This document shows, piece after piece, positions 36,662 through 45,250 of a stretch of DNA of 64,000 nucleotides. The notes below the pieces were generated by a model. The model searched no databases. It worked only from the letters and a program-made list of their open reading frames with translations, and had not been told where the DNA came from. The stretch's first letter is position 1, and each line of letters begins with the position of its first letter. Made by a program: the position numbers and the translations under genes. This DNA is from Lactobacillus intestinalis. Lineage in GTDB: Bacteria; Bacillota; Bacilli; Lactobacillales; Lactobacillaceae. Where the stretch lies: assembly GCF_024397795.1 (NCBI RefSeq), contig NZ_CP072983.1:124001-188000 (forward strand). Reading direction: 5' to 3'.

Positions 36662-37816
36662 TTATGCTAAAGCTAAAAGATTTAATACTGCATTTTCATC
36701 TCGATTATTATTGTAGCCACATTCATAGCAGATATACTCATTATGCTTTGTGCCGTATTTTTTATTGCCTTGCAAAGTGATCTTCTCGTCACCTTTTTTA
36801 ACATAACCGCACTGAGCACACCTTTGTGTTGATGGGTAGGTTTTATCGGCTAAGATCAATTCTTTGCCATACCAATCACACTTATATGTCAAGATTTGTC
36901 TAAACTTGCCAAACGACGATCTGTGCATACCTTTGGAAGCTACATGTGTCATCATCATTTGCTTTATTGCTAAGTCTTCAATTACAATTTGGTCGTAATC
37001 ATTAACAAGCTTAGTAGTAAACTTCTGTAAAAGATCATTTTGGACATTAGCTACTCTGCGATAATCTCTTTGCAATTTGGTTCTCACTGCAAAGTAATTA
37101 TTGGATTTAGCAGCCAACTTACCGTTAACCTTTCTTTTGCGTGCTAAGACTCTTTGATAATGTTTAATCCGCTTATACAGCTTTTGCAATTTAGCAGGCA
37201 AAACAATGATTTGCCCCTCGGTATAGTTGAAATGACCAACATTGATATCAACTGCCGTTTTTTGATGAGTTTTAGTCTTAGCTGAAATCTCTTCTTCATA
37301 AGGAAGAGCTGCGTAATAACTATCTTTTTCTTTGAAGATGCTTACTACCTTAACTTCATCCATCTTTAAGGCTTCATAACTAGACAAATCAAACCAACTA
37401 TTTTTTGAAATGCTTCTTGGACGATCAAGACGGAGCTTGCCGTTCACAATCTTGGCACGATCAGTTTTAAAGCCTTGTCTAAGTGCCTTCTTAGATCTAA
37501 ATCTAGGCTTGCCCCAATCAGGCTGAGCTTTATCAAAGAAGTTCTTCCAAGCATTAGCTAGATCTTTAACAGCTAATTGTAAGCATCGAGCTGACAAATC
37601 ATATTGCCAATCGGCTTTATTAGCCACTAATTCATCGCGAACTCTGCGTTCGTTAGGACTGGGATTGTCTTTTTTGTTTAATGTATGAGCTTCATACATT
37701 AATTGCCAAGTTTCTAAGCCTTTATTCCAGCAGTATCTGCGATAATCGCACAAAGCATCAAGATGCTTTTGCATGGTCTTATTAACTTTTAGCTTAACTA
37801 CTTGTGTTTTAATCAT
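36662..37816 (-). CDS. tnpB: Stand-alone TnpB nuclease
   Basis: A 384-residue TnpB from a family different from the one at 31 kb. Catalytic residues are present: TAVDINVGHFNY (RuvC Asp), IVIEDLAIKQM (Glu) and NNRDENAVLNLL (Asp). The zinc ribbon is CAQCGY ... CYECGY. No tnpA lies nearby, so this is an IS1341-type or domesticated unit. AAGGAGGTGAAGCA precedes the ATG. Downstream (minus strand, 36600-36661) lies GC-rich hairpin sequence that could be the 3' part of a guide RNA. Confidence 0.88.
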   Translation of the reverse strand: MIKTQVVKLKVNKTMQKHLDALCDYRRYCWNKGLETWQLMYEAHTLNKKDNPSPNERRVRDELVANKADWQYDLSARCLQLAVKDLANAWKNFFDKAQPDWGKPRFRSKKALRQGFKTDRAKIVNGKLRLDRPRSISKNSWFDLSSYEALKMDEVKVVSIFKEKDSYYAALPYEEEISAKTKTHQKTAVDINVGHFNYTEGQIIVLPAKLQKLYKRIKHYQRVLARKRKVNGKLAAKSNNYFAVRTKLQRDYRRVANVQNDLLQKFTTKLVNDYDQIVIEDLAIKQMMMTHVASKGMHRSSFGKFRQILTYKCDWYGKELILADKTYPSTQRCAQCGYVKKGDEKITLQGNKKYGTKHNEYICYECGYNNNRDENAVLNLLALA

Positions 37817-38062
37817 TGCTTCACCTCCTTAAATACAAACATAAGTTTATCTAAAGAGATAAAGCAAAACAAGTAAAAATTGAATCAAAGCCTATTTTCC
37901 ATGTTTAACTTTCTAAATAAGCTTAATCTTTTGTTTTTATCTACAAATCTCTATATTTTCCAGATTTTTGTTAACAGTTAATCAGCTCCTTTAAGTAAAA
38001 TAAAAAATACTAAAAAGCCAACTGTAATTCTACCTAGTTTAACAGATAAAAGCAACTGTTGT

Positions 38063-38635
38063 CTACTTCTTCAGGTAGGATTGGATGTCTTCTTTAGTGA
38101 TTGAATCAACAGAATCGTGACCATTATCAGTAGCCTTGCGGTACATGTTGATCACGTCTTGTGGACTCCATGCGCTGGAATTGTAGCCTAAAGAATCCAT
38201 GCGCTTCTTGATCGCGTCAATGGTTGGCTTAGTCACTTCTTCGCCTTTAATCTTGTGGTCGCCCATGGCGCCAGCGCCGTTCTTAACTTTGCCAGCGTTA
38301 CCGGTCGATTGCTTAGAAGATGGAGTTTTTTCTTCTGAACTAGAGCTGGAAGAAGCAGAGCTAGCAGTCTTTGAGCTAGATTGGGAAGCAGAAGAATGTT
38401 CCTCACTTGACGTTGACCCTGATTCAGCAGACCTTGAGTCTAGACTCTTGCTTGAACTAGATTCAGAGCTTTGAGAATTGGAAGTAGATTGAGCAGTTTT
38501 TTTCTTATTTTTACTATTATATGTGGCTTTTTGAGGAGTGGATTCCGAATTCTGGGAAAATTGCTTGGTGTAGAATAATCCGCCCGCTCCTAAAATTACC
38601 AAAATACTAGCAATGATAATGGTGGCCCGTTTCAT
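38063..38635 (-). CDS. Membrane-anchored Ser-rich protein
   Basis: 190 residues: short cytosolic start, one membrane anchor (MKRATIIIASILVILGAGG, residues 1-25), an extracellular Ser/Glu-rich low-complexity linker (about 40-120), and a small C-terminal domain (about 130-190; KPTIDAIKKRMDSLGYNS ... SWSPQDVINMYRKATDNG-like). The start is placed at MKRAT with GGAGG eight bases before it. The longer frame has no ribosome-binding site. Surface-exposed with a flexible stalk; function unknown. Confidence 0.65.
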   Translation of the reverse strand: MKRATIIIASILVILGAGGLFYTKQFSQNSESTPQKATYNSKNKKKTAQSTSNSQSSESSSSKSLDSRSAESGSTSSEEHSSASQSSSKTASSASSSSSSEEKTPSSKQSTGNAGKVKNGAGAMGDHKIKGEEVTKPTIDAIKKRMDSLGYNSSAWSPQDVINMYRKATDNGHDSVDSITKEDIQSYLKK

Positions 38636-38821
38636 TATAGCGGCCTCCTTTTTTGTTTTTACCTTATTATAACAGATTCGAAATTCAACCAATTTTAGAA
38701 AAATAAAATTCTTGGTTACAGATTACAGCCTTCAGACGTTATTAGTGGTGTAAGATATCTCGCGCGTGATTCTTATGAAAATTCATCTATATTCCAAAAA
38801 AATGAAGGACGGAAAAACAAC

Positions 38822-39046
38822 ATGAACATGGAACTAATTGAACAATTAGTGCAATACACTTTCAACAATGAAAAATACACCGACGGATTTAAGAAGCGCA
38901 TTTTGAAAAATGTGAGAAAAGATGCGACTGCGGAAGGAATTAGTAAGGTGGGGGATGCAATCTCTGGCTTACAAGGTGATAAGTTGGGCGCCGCAGTCTT
39001 AATTCAAAAGCATGGCGTGGCGCTTGTGAGCGATAGCGCAAATTAA
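38822..39046 (+). CDS. Small protein, DUF1659-like
   Basis: 74 residues, basic and soluble, with the pattern RILKNVRKDATAEGISKVGD and AISGLQG that recalls DUF1659. It is followed 51 bases later by a DUF2922 gene. The two families are usually found side by side in Firmicutes, and their function is not known. The ribosome-binding site is modest (GAAGGACGG), and the ATG at 38828 is an alternative start. Confidence 0.65.
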   Translation: MNMELIEQLVQYTFNNEKYTDGFKKRILKNVRKDATAEGISKVGDAISGLQGDKLGAAVLIQKHGVALVSDSAN

Positions 39047-39097
39047 TTATCTATTTAATGAAAATAAAGAACTAAAGCAAATTTAAGGAGAATCATC

Positions 39098-39346
39098 ATG
39101 GCAGAAACTACTAAAACTTTGAAGTTAACATTTTTAAATAGTAAAAACAAAAAGACTAACTTGTCTGTGGCTAATCCATTAGAAAACTTGGATGAACAAG
39201 CAGTACGTAAGGCAATGGATGTGATTAGCGGGGCAAATATCTTCGAAAAGGAAGAAGTGGATATGTATAAGACTCCTCAGTCTGCTCAATATGTTGAACG
39301 TGTGGTTACTGATGTGTTTAACGATGCTGAGGACAAGCAAGATTAG
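39098..39346 (+). CDS. DUF2922 family small protein
   Basis: 82 residues. TLKLTFLNSKNKKTNLSVAN followed by LDEQAVRKAMDVISGANIF matches the DUF2922 pattern of a small beta hairpin plus helix. AAGGAGAATCATC precedes the ATG. Probably co-transcribed with the DUF1659-like gene. Cytosolic, function unknown. Confidence 0.75.
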   Translation: MAETTKTLKLTFLNSKNKKTNLSVANPLENLDEQAVRKAMDVISGANIFEKEEVDMYKTPQSAQYVERVVTDVFNDAEDKQD

Positions 39347-39504
39347 TATTGAGTTATTGTTGCAGATCATAGAATTAATAAAAGTTCTCAAAGTCAGATT
39401 AAGAATGCGTAAATGAAGAACTCGAAATGTTACTAAATGAGCAAATTTTGTTAATATTTTGTAAAATTTTTAAAATCTGTAATAAAAGAATTTAAGATTT
39501 TTAA

Positions 39505-39532
39505 GGCGAGGGGAGACCCTCGCTTTTTACTG
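39505..39532 (+). terminator. Intrinsic terminator
   Basis: GCGAGGG and CCCTCGC pair around GAGA, followed by TTTTT. It separates the small-protein pair from the S-layer promoter. The rest of 39347-39504 is AT-rich with nothing recognisable. Confidence 0.8.
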
Positions 39533-39625
39533 ATATATCTGCCTTTGCGCCTAATTATGAAAATTTAGATCGTTATTTTTAGGCCCAAAGTATTATTACA
39601 AATGTGTTTTGAGGGGTATTTGCGC

Positions 39626-39654
39626 TTGCGTTTTTGCTTTCAGGTTAGTACAAT
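39626..39654 (+). promoter_or_regulatory. Strong promoter of the expressed S-layer gene
   Basis: TTGCGT, a 17-base spacer and TACAAT place the start near 39661 and give a leader of about 198 nucleotides. The promoter lies 60 bases upstream of the sequence shared with the two other slp genes and is absent from them. A expression-locus role is therefore read directly from the sequence. Confidence 0.7.
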
Positions 39655-39703
39655 ATGAAGCGTGGTAAGTAATAGGACGGCTTGTAGGCAGGTGGTCTGT
39701 ACG

Positions 39704-39755
39704 CATGCTGACCCTTCAGCATGTTCAACTACCTCAGGAGAGTTATAAACTCCTG
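39704..39755 (+). promoter_or_regulatory. Leader hairpins at the S-layer switch boundary
   Basis: CATGCTG/CAGCATG (39704-39723) and CAGGAG/CTCCTG (39735-39755) are two stems in the slp leader. Such 5' stems are known to stabilise S-layer mRNAs. The left arm of the first stem is outside the shared cassette and the right arm inside it. Confidence 0.6.
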
Positions 39756-39974
39756 CCTCATGCTCGAATGGTTTTGTACATTATAGACCCTTTTTTTACT
39801 TGCTGAAGCCTTCTGCTCCTATTGCTAGTTTTTTGTTTTTCAAGGAGGATTTGACCACATGAAGAAAAATTTAAGAATCGTTAGCGCTGCTGCTGCTGCC
39901 CTCTTGGCTGTCGCTCCTATCGCTGCTTCTTCCGTTACTGCTAATGCCGCTGTTACTGTTAACAACGCACCAGC
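39714..39974 (+). repeat. S-layer switch repeat, copy A
   Basis: 145 bases of leader plus the first 116 coding bases are identical to copy B (43781-44038, inverted) except for one GCT codon more. The first 211 bases (to 39924) equal copy C (47028-47238, inverted). Identity starts abruptly at 39714. Confidence 0.9.
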
Positions 39975-41565
39975 AACTCAAAACCCAACTGAAGCTGCAA
40001 ACGCTGTTACTGTAAACGTTGATTTAACTGCTACTGCTGGCAAGACTACTGCCCAAGATGCAATCAACAGTGTTAAGTTATCAGCAACTGGTGCAAGCCT
40101 CGTTGGTTTCAAGACTGCTAATGTAAGCTTATTAGCTAACGGTAAGAAGATCACTGATCTTTCAACTAAATTAAACGCTACTGACAGCTACCAAGTTGAA
40201 GTTAGCGGCTTAGGCTTCAACGGCTTAGTAAACGGTACTAACTACTCAATCGCTGGTGGTACTGTAAATGCTACTGCAAACGCTAACAAGCACTACAGCG
40301 CAAGTGCACTTGCTTCAAACGTAACCTTTACTAGTGACGCATTCCAATTAACTGATGCTTCATTAACTGGTACTCCTTACGTTAAGGAAGGTAACAATGT
40401 TGTTTCAACTGGTGCTGTTTCATTAAAGGAAAACACTGTATCAGCTATCGTTAATGCAATCGAAAGCAAGTATGCACCTGCAATCGATGGTACTGCAAAG
40501 GCTAGCTGGAGCAACCTTACTGCTGATGTTGAATCATCACTTAACACTGCAGGCATCAAGTTGAACAACGGTAAGTTCACTGCTCCTGCAAATGCATTCA
40601 CTGTTAATGTAAATGTTAAGGCTAACAACGGTAAGACTACTAGCTTCCCAGTTCTTGTTAACGCATACCAAGAAGCTGCTAACTACAGTGAAAACCCAGT
40701 AATTACTTACAATGGTACTAAGTACGATCACTCACAAGCTATTACTTTGAAGCCAAACGAAAGCTTCAACAACGTAGCTGTTAACGGTACTGTAAACACT
40801 AAGGCTATCGAAGATGCATTCAAGGCTGTTGTTTCATCAACTGACTCAAACAACTTGAGCGTTTCAGTAGATACTTCAAAGGTTAACACTGCTGTTGCAG
40901 GTAACTACCCAGTTACTGTAACTGCTAAGAACCCTAACGGTAAGTCAGTTGTTCTTACTTTCAACTTAACTGTTGGTGCTAAGGATGCTTCATACAAGAC
41001 TGTTGCTCAAGAAGGTAACATCTACACTATCAACGGTAACACTGCAACTAAGACTAACGACACTGTTAAGGCTGGCGCAAATGTTGCAACCTTTGGTACT
41101 GTAACTGTTGACGGTGTATCATACACTCGCATCAACTCAAAGACTTCAAACCAATTCGTAGAAACTTCAGTATTCACTGCTGAAACTGGTGTTGAAAAGA
41201 CCATTATGCACAACGCTTACTACTACGGTAAGGACGGCAAGCGTGTTGGTACTGATAAGATTACTCGTTACAACAAGATCTCAGTTGTAGATAAGCTTGT
41301 TTCAATTGACGGTAAGAGCTACTACAAGGTTGCTAACAAGAACCTTTACATCAACGCTGACAACATCGATGGTACTTCACGTACTTTGAAGCACAATGCT
41401 TACATCTACAAGACTTCAACTAAGCGTGCTAACAAACAAGTATTGAAGAAGGGTACTAAGGTAACCACTTACGGTGCTTCATACAAGTTCAAGAACGGTA
41501 AGCAATACTACAAGATCGGTAACAACACTGATAAGACTTACGTAAAGGTTGCTAACTTCGAATAA
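39859..41565 (+). CDS. slpA: S-layer protein, copy behind the active promoter
   Basis: A 568-residue secreted structural protein forming the surface lattice. Sec signal peptide (residues 1-30, cleaved after TANA), then a Thr/Asn/Val-rich variable region to about 430. Two C-terminal SLAP repeats follow (about 445-568; [40 protein letters not shown]) that bind wall polymers. AAGGAGG precedes the ATG. It is larger than the well-known acidophilus SlpA (about 444). Codon use is strongly biased, as for a very highly expressed gene. Only this slp copy has the promoter at 39626. Confidence 0.9.
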   Translation: MKKNLRIVSAAAAALLAVAPIAASSVTANAAVTVNNAPATQNPTEAANAVTVNVDLTATAGKTTAQDAINSVKLSATGASLVGFKTANVSLLANGKKITDLSTKLNATDSYQVEVSGLGFNGLVNGTNYSIAGGTVNATANANKHYSASALASNVTFTSDAFQLTDASLTGTPYVKEGNNVVSTGAVSLKENTVSAIVNAIESKYAPAIDGTAKASWSNLTADVESSLNTAGIKLNNGKFTAPANAFTVNVNVKANNGKTTSFPVLVNAYQEAANYSENPVITYNGTKYDHSQAITLKPNESFNNVAVNGTVNTKAIEDAFKAVVSSTDSNNLSVSVDTSKVNTAVAGNYPVTVTAKNPNGKSVVLTFNLTVGAKDASYKTVAQEGNIYTINGNTATKTNDTVKAGANVATFGTVTVDGVSYTRINSKTSNQFVETSVFTAETGVEKTIMHNAYYYGKDGKRVGTDKITRYNKISVVDKLVSIDGKSYYKVANKNLYINADNIDGTSRTLKHNAYIYKTSTKRANKQVLKKGTKVTTYGASYKFKNGKQYYKIGNNTDKTYVKVANFE

Positions 41566-41598
41566 TTTAAGCAATTAAATTTTTCAGAATCAGTTCTT
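41533..41598 (+). repeat. 3' inverted repeat of slpA/slpB, left arm
   Basis: 66 bases covering the last 11 codons, the stop and 33 bases beyond are the exact inverse of 42109-42174. Each copy then has its own terminator. Confidence 0.9.
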
Positions 41599-41602
41599 CG
41601 AA

Positions 41603-41630
41603 AAACAGGGCTCTCGGGTCCTGTTTTTTG
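41603..41630 (+). terminator. slpA terminator
   Basis: AAACAGG, a loop, CCTGTTT and TTT. A second hairpin (AAGGTGGTCC/GGATCACCTT, 41660-41681) follows as a backup. Confidence 0.8.
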
Positions 41631-41685
41631 TGTACTTAAATTTCCCGGGAAATAAAAAAGGTGGTCCTTTTGGATCACCTTTTGC

Positions 41686-42040
41686 TTTATAAATAGGCTA
41701 AGGAAATGTCTAAATTCTACAAGTAGTGATACACTTAATAGCTTCCATGGATGTACACCATTTTAGCCAGATCAAAATTTAAAATCATAAAGGTGGAGGT
41801 TATGAAACTGTAGAAGATCGAAGAAAGATAAAATTTTATCCCTAATTACCATAAAAAACGTATCATAATACTATGCTTGATTTGAACATTAATCGAGTAA
41901 AAATTTCAACCCTGATTAAAAAATTACCATAACTATTCGAGCTCCCTAATCTTTAGTTCCAAAATCATTATTGAATATCGGAAATAGCAACATTTGCTTC
42001 TCTTTATAAGTTAAGAATAATTCAAATTTTAATTTAGAAT
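41686..42040. other. Gene-free spacer between convergent S-layer genes
   Basis: AT-rich, no reading frame of note. AAAGGTGGAGGTTATG at about 41789 looks like a ribosome-binding site and start but meets a stop after two codons, so it may be debris of a lost gene. Confidence 0.4.
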
Positions 42041-42045
42041 AGCAA

Positions 42046-42108
42046 AAAAACGAGGCTAATGCCAAATGTCATTAAGTTAAGACATTGGACCAAAGCCTCG
42101 TTTTTATT
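42046..42108 (-). terminator. slpB terminator
   Basis: A long imperfect stem with outer arms AAACGAGGCT and AGCCTCGTTT and T runs on both sides. Confidence 0.8.
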
Positions 42109-42174
42109 AAGAACTGATTCTGAAAAATTTAATTGCTTAAATTATTCGAAGTTAGCAACCTTTACGTAAGTCTT
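42109..42174 (-). repeat. 3' inverted repeat of slpA/slpB, right arm
   Basis: Exact inverse of 41533-41598. Confidence 0.9.
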
Positions 42175-43893
42175 GTCAGTATTGTCAAATACCTTGTAGT
42201 ATGACTTACCGTTCTTGAACTTGTATGGAGCACCGTAAGTGTTTAACTTAGTACCCTTCTTAAGAACTTTCTTGTTTGCACGCTTCTTTGAAGTTGCATA
42301 TACGTATGCGTTGTGCTTCAAAGTACGTGGAGTACCAGAAATGTTATCAGCGTTAATGTATTGATCCTTGTTAGGAACCTTGTAGTAAGTCTTACCGTTA
42401 ATTGAAACAGTCTTTTCTACAACAGTTACCTTGTTGTAACGCTTTACAAGATCACCATGTTCACCAGCAGCACCCTTACCAGCTTCAGCTTGAGCCTTAG
42501 TGTAGTAGTATGCGTTGTGCATAATGGTCTTTTCAACACCAGTTTCATTCTTAATTGAACCATCTACGTATTTAGTTTCAACGTATTGGTTAGAATTTTC
42601 GCTGTTAAGACGAGTGTATGAAACGCCGTCAACATATGTAGTACCGAAGGTATTAACCTTAGCACCATTTTCTAAAGTGTCGTTAGTAGTAGTTACGTTG
42701 TTACCATTAATAGTTACAATCTTAGCAGTTTCAGAACCTGCTGAAACAGTCTTAGTAACACCTGGATTACCTACTTGTACGTTAACAGTAGCAGTACCAG
42801 TCTTACCTGCATTGTCAGTAGCTTCAAGTACTACAGTGTAGTTACCAGCAACAGCAGTGTTTAAGTTGCTTGATTTAACATTGATCTTCAAGCTAACGTT
42901 CTTGTTGTTAGGAAGAGTTGCGCTAAAGTCACTAGCAATTGAATCTGCAGTTACGTTTGAACCAACAGCAACTTTACGAGTGTAAGTATTTACAGTAGTA
43001 CCGTTAGCGTATTCCTTAGCAGCGCTACTTGAAAGCTTAAGTTCTGGAACATTAGTTGGTTGAGGTCTGTTTGGAACCTTAACAGTAATTGGGAATTTTA
43101 CTGATTGACCGTTGTTAAGGTAACCAACAGCATTAATTGTGAAGCTAGCAGCTGGAACATCAAAAGTGTTCTTGTCCTGTCTCAATGAAATCTTGCTATC
43201 CTTCAAAGCAGTTCTAATTGCAGTTTCAAGATTTTCAAATCCAACTGGTTTAGCACTTGCTGAACTGTCTGAGTTGACTACTTTATAGTTGTTGTCGATT
43301 TGGTCTCTTAAGCCTGAAACCGTAGCAGTTGAATTACTTAATTCAATAGAACCACTAGTTACAAGTTGACCGTTGTTAGTAACAACTGGAGTGCCAGTGA
43401 AGTTCTTGTCGTAGATAGTAAATGCGTCACTAACAAAAGTAGTGCCGTTTAATAAAGTGGAAGCACTTGCAGAAGTCTTTCCATCTACAGTACCACCAGC
43501 AATTGCATAATTGTTACCAGTGGTTAAGCCTTGAAGCTTCAAGTCACTAACTTGAACCTTGTATGACTCACCTGCTTTAAGTTCACCGGTAACTACTTTG
43601 TTGTCAGAAGCGTTAACGATCTTAACTGAGTCTGAGTTAACTTGAGCAGCAAGTGAAGCGCCGGCTACAGTAACTTTAACACTCTTTGCAGCAGCATCAG
43701 CAGTAGTACCAGCACTTGCGTTCAAAGCAACATTAACAGTTACAGTTCCGGCAGCTGGTTTTTCATTGTTAGTATTAGTAGCTGGTGCGTTGTTAACAGT
43801 AACAGCGGCATTAGCAGTAACGGAAGAAGCAGCGATAGGAGCGACAGCCAAGAGGGCAGCAGCAGCGCTAACGATTCTTAAATTTTTCTTCAT
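42142..43893 (-). CDS. slpB: S-layer protein, silent inverted copy
   Basis: 583 residues. Signal peptide and first mature residues are the same as in slpA, with one Ala fewer in the Ala run ([20 protein letters not shown]). The variable domain (about 40-440) is different, and the two SLAP repeats at the end are nearly the same ([20 protein letters not shown]; the first repeat carries an insertion of about seven residues). It has the same leader and AAGGAGG, but the promoter seen in front of slpA is missing. In acidophilus-group strains such a copy is silent until inversion. Confidence 0.88.
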   Translation of the reverse strand: MKKNLRIVSAAAALLAVAPIAASSVTANAAVTVNNAPATNTNNEKPAAGTVTVNVALNASAGTTADAAAKSVKVTVAGASLAAQVNSDSVKIVNASDNKVVTGELKAGESYKVQVSDLKLQGLTTGNNYAIAGGTVDGKTSASASTLLNGTTFVSDAFTIYDKNFTGTPVVTNNGQLVTSGSIELSNSTATVSGLRDQIDNNYKVVNSDSSASAKPVGFENLETAIRTALKDSKISLRQDKNTFDVPAASFTINAVGYLNNGQSVKFPITVKVPNRPQPTNVPELKLSSSAAKEYANGTTVNTYTRKVAVGSNVTADSIASDFSATLPNNKNVSLKINVKSSNLNTAVAGNYTVVLEATDNAGKTGTATVNVQVGNPGVTKTVSAGSETAKIVTINGNNVTTTNDTLENGAKVNTFGTTYVDGVSYTRLNSENSNQYVETKYVDGSIKNETGVEKTIMHNAYYYTKAQAEAGKGAAGEHGDLVKRYNKVTVVEKTVSINGKTYYKVPNKDQYINADNISGTPRTLKHNAYVYATSKKRANKKVLKKGTKLNTYGAPYKFKNGKSYYKVFDNTDKTYVKVANFE

Positions 43894-44038
43894 GTGGTCA
43901 AATCCTCCTTGAAAAACAAAAAACTAGCAATAGGAGCAGAAGGCTTCAGCAAGTAAAAAAAGGGTCTATAATGTACAAAACCATTCGAGCATGAGGCAGG
44001 AGTTTATAACTCTCCTGAGGTAGTTGAACATGCTGAAG
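43781..44038 (-). repeat. S-layer switch repeat, copy B
   Basis: Inverse of 39714-39974. Beyond 44038 it shares a further 19 G-rich bases (to 44057) with copy C but not with copy A. From 44058 to about 44125 nothing is recognisable. Confidence 0.9.
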
Positions 44039-44148
44039 TGGGGAGGGGAGGTGGGTAAAGGACATGGTGCGGATTCTTGAAAGTTCCAGGACGAGGGCTT
44101 TATATTGTACCGTGGATTTTTAGCTTTTGAAAAAATAAACTTTTGTGG

Positions 44149-44242
44149 TATTATACTGATGTAAGTATCAGAATTTGCTTGCATCTTTTAGAAAATATAA
44201 AAAACCGTTACTCTAAACGTCGAAATGAGTAACGGTTTTTGT
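44149..44242 (+). ncRNA. Candidate antisense antitoxin RNA (Fst/par type)
   Basis: A TG-containing -10 (TATTAT/TATACT, 44149-44157) with TTGAAA upstream starts an RNA of about 80 nucleotides ending at the hairpin AACCGTTACTC/GAGTAACGGTT (44203-44237), T run behind. Its bases 44166-44178 and 44181-44185 repeat 44414-44426 and 44434-44438. The RNA is therefore complementary to the start-codon region of the peptide mRNA encoded on the other strand. Confidence 0.65.
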
Positions 44243-44284
44243 TTCATCAACTTTAAAACATTAAATTAATGCGAGTTGACTTAG

Positions 44285-44437
44285 CTAGCGTGTGTGGCGC
44301 TTGTGGCTTTTATCTTTTTTGTGCTCTTGGTGATGATCAGCTAGCTTCTCATCAATTAATTTCTCAAGAATATGAGAAATTAAATTTACCAAAATTGGCA
44401 CAAATACAAGTTCTATCAGAATTTGCCATAATTGCAT
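44285..44437 (-). CDS. Small hydrophobic peptide, candidate type I toxin
   Basis: 50 residues: one membrane helix (WQILIELVFVPILVNLISHI, residues 4-23) and a highly charged His/Lys tail. That is the build of Fst/Ldr-type membrane toxins. GGGAGG lies seven bases before the ATG, and CTTCCC upstream (about 44467-44472) can pair with it and hide it. The mRNA has an extended -10 (TGCTATAAT, about 44498-44506). The convergent antisense RNA shares the terminator and contains a stretch complementary to this start site. Not in the usual ORF lists because of its size. Confidence 0.65.
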   Translation of the reverse strand: MQLWQILIELVFVPILVNLISHILEKLIDEKLADHHQEHKKDKSHKRHTR

Positions 44438-44589
44438 CTTCGTCACCTCCCTATGCAGAAAATGGCATTGGGAAGTACAAACGCCGTAAATAATTATAGC
44501 AAAATTGAGAAAAATATCCTACTTTCACTAGGAAACATGTGCTACTAGAAATCTGGCAAAATTTGTATTATCTACACAAATTTCTGTGG

Positions 44590-44675
44590 TATTATACTAA
44601 TGTAAGTATTAGAACTTGCTTACATTTTTAAAAGGCCATTACTTCATATAGCTCAAATTGAAGTAACGGTTTTGC
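44590..44675 (+). ncRNA. Second, diverged antitoxin RNA copy
   Basis: Repeats the promoter and 5' half of the RNA at 44149 (GTGGTATTATACTAATGTAA and onwards) but ends with a different hairpin (CCATTACTTC/GAAGTAACGG, then TTTT). Its antisense segment matches the neighbouring broken peptide gene only partly. Confidence 0.5.
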
Positions 44676-44790
44676 TTTTATCTTTTTTGTGCGCTTGGTA
44701 ATGATCAGCTAGCTTCTCACGAACATGAGAATTTAAATTTACCAAAATTTGCACAAATATAAACTCAATCAGAGTTTGCCAAAAATGTAT
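44653..44790 (-). pseudogene. Decayed copy of the 50-residue toxin gene
   Basis: The minus strand reads WQTLIEFIFVQILVNL and EKLADHYQAHKKDKS, clearly homologous to the intact peptide. The start codon aligns with ATA instead of ATG, the ribosome-binding site is gone, and several membrane residues are lost (IS becomes NS, and seven residues are deleted). A toxin-mRNA leader-like sequence resembling the intact promoter survives separately at about 45108-45135. Confidence 0.6.
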
Positions 44791-44807
44791 CTTTTAGAAG
44801 ATATAAA

Positions 44808-44846
44808 AAGCCGTTACTCATTTCGACGTTTAGAGTAACGGTTTTT
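44808..44846. repeat. Terminator hairpin with inverted loop
   Basis: The stem CCGTTACTC/GAGTAACGG equals the hairpin at 44205-44235, but the 13-base loop (44820-44832) is the exact reverse complement of the loop at 44214-44226. The flanking CTTTTAGAA.ATATAAAAA is in direct orientation in both. Confidence 0.75.
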
Positions 44847-44849
44847 ATT

Positions 44850-45105
44850 TTGTCCATTTTTAGAAGTAGTTCTGAACAAATAATAATTATTCTTCCAACA
44901 ACTAATCTAGCAAATATTTGATTTCTATCCCATCTACTACTTCGGTATCAAATTACGATAAGCTCAATATACATTTAGTGTAGCTGTCTCGATTTTTTAT
45001 AAAAAACATTGTTATCAGTTTTCTGATTTTATCTTTTATAAAATTTTTTTGCGATTTTTAGAGAGAAACTTATTAGTGCTTATTTACTAGTTTTTTATTG
45101 AAAAT
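44850..45105. other. AT-rich spacer
   Basis: No gene, promoter pair or stable hairpin that I can support. It is probably decayed sequence between the small-peptide loci. Confidence 0.4.
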
Positions 45106-45125
45106 ACAAACGTCATAAATAATAA

Positions 45126-45250
45126 TTGCGCAATTTTTCATTTCTTAGTATAATGAAAAAGAAAAGGAGATAGGAACTGGTACTTCCTATCTCCAAGCGT
45201 AACTTGAATGACTAATGTTGGGGAAGCTAGCCTTTATGGTTAGCTTTTTT
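45126..45250 (+). ncRNA. Candidate antisense RNA to the 36-residue peptide gene
   Basis: A perfect-looking promoter (TTGCGC, 17 bases, TATAAT at 45149-45154) starts an RNA near 45161. It holds an 11-pair hairpin (GGAGATAGGAA/TTCCTATCTCC) and ends at GCTAGCC/GGTTAGC plus TTTTTT (45226-45250). It overlaps the 3' end of the convergent peptide mRNA. On the minus strand the 11-pair hairpin is followed by TTTTCTTTTTC and so serves as that mRNA's terminator. Confidence 0.6.

Noticed and set aside
42515..42841. Plus-strand ORF of 108 residues inside slpB
   Set aside because: It arises from the biased codon use of the S-layer gene on the opposite strand.
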